A stretch of DNA of 8,611 nucleotides from contig CAMYNE010000326.1 of assembly GCA_947259675.1 (NCBI GenBank), forward strand, positions 1 through 8,611, read 5' to 3'. Below the pieces are notes generated by a model. It had not been told where the DNA came from and ran no database searches. It was given only the letters and a program-made list of their open reading frames with translations. Each line of letters opens with the position of its first letter. The first letter of the stretch is position 1. This stretch comes from an uncultured Pirellulaceae bacterium. Its GTDB lineage: Bacteria > Planctomycetota > Planctomycetia > Pirellulales > Pirellulaceae. A program made the position numbers and the translations under genes. Below are positions 6,117 through 8,611 of the stretch, piece after piece.

Positions 6117-8363
6117 ATGAACGAAACCCAGATTTTTGCCAAAGCAATTCAACAAGACAGCCTTGAACAGCGCGAGGTGCTCGTCGAGCAACTTTGTCAG
6201 GGCAATCCGGAACTCAAATCGCGCGTTGACGAACTGCTGGCCGCTCACGACAACCCACAGTCTTTTTTTGAGCGACCGATTGCTCAAGTCCACAACTCAA
6301 ATCCAGCTGAACAGCCCACGCTGGACGTACCGCCGAAAGACGGACGCGCCAAAATCGGTGCTCGCATCGGTCCGTACAAGCTGCTGCAGCAAATCGGTGA
6401 AGGCGGAATGGGAATCGTGTTCATGGCCGAACAAACCGAACCGGTCAAACGTCGCGTTGCCCTGAAAATCATCAAACCCGGGATGGATTCCCGGCAAGTC
6501 GTCGCTCGTTTCGAAGCAGAGCGTCAAGCACTGGCCATGATGGACCACCCAAACATTGCCAAAGTTCTGGATGCCGGGACGACTGATCGCGTGCAGCCTT
6601 ACTTTGTAATGGAACTTGTCAACGGATCGCCGATCACTGAGTATTGCGATGAGGAAAAAATGGCTCCCGTCCAACGACTCAAGCTATTCGTTTCGGTCTG
6701 CCGTGCAGTCCAACACGCTCATCAAAAAGGAATCATTCATCGTGATCTCAAGCCAAACAACATTCTTGTCGCAGAATTCGATGGGCTGCCCGTGCCAAAG
6801 GTAATCGACTTTGGTGTCGCCAAAGCAACGGGCTCCCAGCTGACCGACAAAACGCTGTTCACTGAATTCGGGCAGGTGATTGGAACGCTCGAATACATGA
6901 GCCCGGAACAGGCACGTCGAAACCAACTGGACGTCGACACTCGTTCAGATATTTACTCGTTAGGAATCGTGCTCTATGCGCTGCTGACTGGCGAAACACC
7001 GTTTGGGCGCGATCGGTTTCGCAAGGCCGCCTGGGATGAAATGTTAAAAATCATTCGCGAAGAAGAACCCCAGCGTCCTAGCATCAAAATTGGATCCAGC
7101 CAATCGCTGGACCAAGTCGCAAGTCAACGCGGCGTCGAACCCAATCGTCTGTCGTCGTTGGTTCGCGGCGATCTCGACTGGATCGTTATGAAAACGCTGG
7201 AAAAAGATCGCAATCGCCGATACGCTTCCGCCAGCGAATTGGCGGATGACGTTACCCGCCACCTTTCTGAGCAACCGGTCGTCGCGCGTCCTCCTTCGAC
7301 ACTTGATCGCGTTACCAAATTCGCTCGCCGTAACCGAATTGCGTTGTTTACCTCCGCGGCGGTTGTGCTGGTCAGCGCCGTTGCGGCTTTTTGGACGTAC
7401 AGTTCTGCCGTCCACCAAGCGAATCAGGTTGCTGAAAGAACCAATCGTTTGAGACAGGCTACCAATGACGCGTCGATTTCCCTCGTCAAGGCGCATGCGT
7501 CAAGGATTGGCAACCAGGATTCATGGGAAGCCGCCGGAATTCATTGCCAAAGAATCGAGGATCTGCTGGCACAAGGTCCTGTTGAAGATAGATCCAAGAA
7601 TCGAGCCCACGACTTGTTAAAAGAATTTGGTGAAAAACTCGATGAACGGGATTTGGCCGCACAGATTGAAGAAGTCGTGATTCAAGGTGCCACCAAGTCG
7701 GACTTGGCCAGCTGGCAAGCCATGGAATCTGAAATGCGCGCGTTTTTTCGCAATCATGGCTTCGATTTGGACAAAGAAGAGCCTTCTGTAATTGGCGAGA
7801 AAATTCGTGACCATCCGCACTCAGAGCGCTGGGCTGATCTGCTGGAGCTCTGGATCGGAACGCGCGGACAAATGGCAGCGATCGGTGGCCCCAAGTTGAA
7901 CGCCGCAATCATGCAGCCTTGGGCCGAAGCGATCTACGTTGCCGATGACGATCCGATTCGAACCGGCATTCGCAAGTTTTATTACACGCCAAATCGGAAT
8001 CGTGCCTCGCTTGACGAACTAGTTAAGGATGTTGATCTTGAATTACTGTCACCGCGCACGCTGGCCTGGTTAGGCCATGGGTACTGTGCCGTGAAAGCAT
8101 TCGAACAAGGTGACCACGTATTTGAGATTGCCTTACACCAGTACCCTAACGACCTGATGCTCAATCATGACTACGGTTACGCGCTGTTCCATCAAGCAAG
8201 ATGGCATGAAGCCGCTCGGATGTATCACCGATGTCTGGCAATTCGCAACGATGTATCCGGGATCTGGATCAACCTCGCCGAAACGCTGGACGAACTTGAC
8301 GAGTTAAAAGCGGCCGAAAAGGCACGGGCTCGAGCTGCAGAATTGGAAAATCGAAATCCTTGA
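6117..8363 (+). CDS. PknB-like transmembrane serine/threonine protein kinase with TPR-like C-terminal domain
   Basis: 748 aa from ATG 6117; an in-frame GTG at 6090 is possible, but MNETQIF matches the usual start of planctomycete ECF-linked kinases. Residues 1-60 are a helical N-terminal region (LEQREVLVEQLCQG...). The kinase domain spans about 87-385: P-loop GEGGMG at 94-99, catalytic Lys117 in VALKIIK, alpha-C Glu135, catalytic loop HRDLKPNN at 208-215 (Asp210), DFG at 231-233, GTLEYMSPEQ at 256-265 and Asp278 in RSDIYSLG. All key residues are present, so it should be active. A membrane helix lies at about 407-427 after a basic RRNR. The outer part (430-748) is a coiled-coil-like stretch, then helical repeats resembling TPRs from about 648 (HGYCAVKAFEQGDHVFEIAL; YALFHQARWHEAARMYHRCL), a probable periplasmic sensor. 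With the sigma factor upstream it likely forms a membrane-to-transcription signalling unit; that link is inferred. Confidence 0.93.
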   Translation: MNETQIFAKAIQQDSLEQREVLVEQLCQGNPELKSRVDELLAAHDNPQSFFERPIAQVHNSNPAEQPTLDVPPKDGRAKIGARIGPYKLLQQIGEGGMGIVFMAEQTEPVKRRVALKIIKPGMDSRQVVARFEAERQALAMMDHPNIAKVLDAGTTDRVQPYFVMELVNGSPITEYCDEEKMAPVQRLKLFVSVCRAVQHAHQKGIIHRDLKPNNILVAEFDGLPVPKVIDFGVAKATGSQLTDKTLFTEFGQVIGTLEYMSPEQARRNQLDVDTRSDIYSLGIVLYALLTGETPFGRDRFRKAAWDEMLKIIREEEPQRPSIKIGSSQSLDQVASQRGVEPNRLSSLVRGDLDWIVMKTLEKDRNRRYASASELADDVTRHLSEQPVVARPPSTLDRVTKFARRNRIALFTSAAVVLVSAVAAFWTYSSAVHQANQVAERTNRLRQATNDASISLVKAHASRIGNQDSWEAAGIHCQRIEDLLAQGPVEDRSKNRAHDLLKEFGEKLDERDLAAQIEEVVIQGATKSDLASWQAMESEMRAFFRNHGFDLDKEEPSVIGEKIRDHPHSERWADLLELWIGTRGQMAAIGGPKLNAAIMQPWAEAIYVADDDPIRTGIRKFYYTPNRNRASLDELVKDVDLELLSPRTLAWLGHGYCAVKAFEQGDHVFEIALHQYPNDLMLNHDYGYALFHQARWHEAARMYHRCLAIRNDVSGIWINLAETLDELDELKAAEKARARAAELENRNP

Positions 8364-8611
8364 ACGGTTGGGCCTAAGCCCGGGATTGCATGTTTGCACA
8401 AGGAAATCGTGTATTCAACCAATTGCTATCAGTATTGAATATTGCGAATTTCCCTTTGATATTTCGCGGGTTTCTGTGAAAGACTTTTGGGGGGCCCGAC
8501 GTGTAGACTCTTAGTGCGTGTCGCACGGACGTATAGCGGTCGTGGCGTTCTGATTGCCGGGCGAAACCGACGAAAAGACGCCAAACTTAAACTAAACGCG
8601 CTTTAGTATCT
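8364..8611. other. Non-coding region at the right edge
   Basis: All three minus frames entering from the right edge stop within the first 25 or so bases, and no plausible plus-strand start is seen. A short stem GGGC/GCCC (8370-8373 with 8378-8381) 6 nt after the kinase stop has no T-run. A 5-bp hairpin GTGCG/CGCAC occurs at 8514-8526 and a G6 run at 8489-8494. This is probably the promoter or leader region of a gene beyond the edge. Confidence 0.5.

Noticed and set aside
5428..6147. 239-codon minus-strand open frame
   Set aside because: Antisense shadow of the ECF sigma factor, whose plus-strand motifs are unambiguous.

Overview
The window reads as a piece of planctomycete chromosome, most likely Pirellulales (Rhodopirellula-like). 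This is an inference from gene content: an ECF sigma factor of the type paired with serine/threonine kinases followed by a PknB-like membrane kinase, a LysM plus YkuD-like wall protein, a short CPxC zinc-ribbon membrane protein, moderate GC, sparse Shine-Dalgarno sites, and intergenic gaps rich in palindromes. No rRNA, tRNA, CRISPR array, transposase or phage gene is visible.

Layout, left to right. (1) 1-771, minus strand: a secreted endonuclease/exonuclease/phosphatase (EEP) family protein, cut by the left edge. (2) 772-948: a divergent intergenic gap carrying a 62-nt imperfect palindrome. (3) 949-2249, plus strand: rarA (mgsA), an AAA+ recombination factor, broken by an apparent 31-nt deletion that shifts the frame and removes the arginine-finger segment. 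(4) 2250-2645: a convergent gap with two inverted copies of a small hairpin that show a compensatory base-pair change, and a larger fold-back between them. (5) 2646-2888, minus strand: an 80-aa zinc-ribbon plus transmembrane protein. (6) 2979-5319, plus strand: a tight two-gene operon encoding a LysM/L,D-transpeptidase-like membrane protein with a degenerate active site, then, 1 nt later, a proline-racemase-superfamily enzyme with Ser90/Thr256 in place of the two cysteines, best read as trans-3-hydroxy-L-proline dehydratase. (7) 5458-8363, plus strand: an ECF sigma factor and a transmembrane Ser/Thr kinase, probably one signalling unit. (8) 8364-8611: no gene visible.

Functionally the window is a set of housekeeping and signalling units rather than one pathway. 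The sigma/kinase pair is a plausible one-unit sensor and transcription switch. The wall protein and the hydroxyproline enzyme are likely co-translated, but no biochemical link is evident. The most notable observations are the rarA lesion, the covarying hairpin pair, the perfect 10-bp inverted repeat abutting the sigma start codon, and the non-canonical YkuD active site. I see no clear undescribed multi-gene system.
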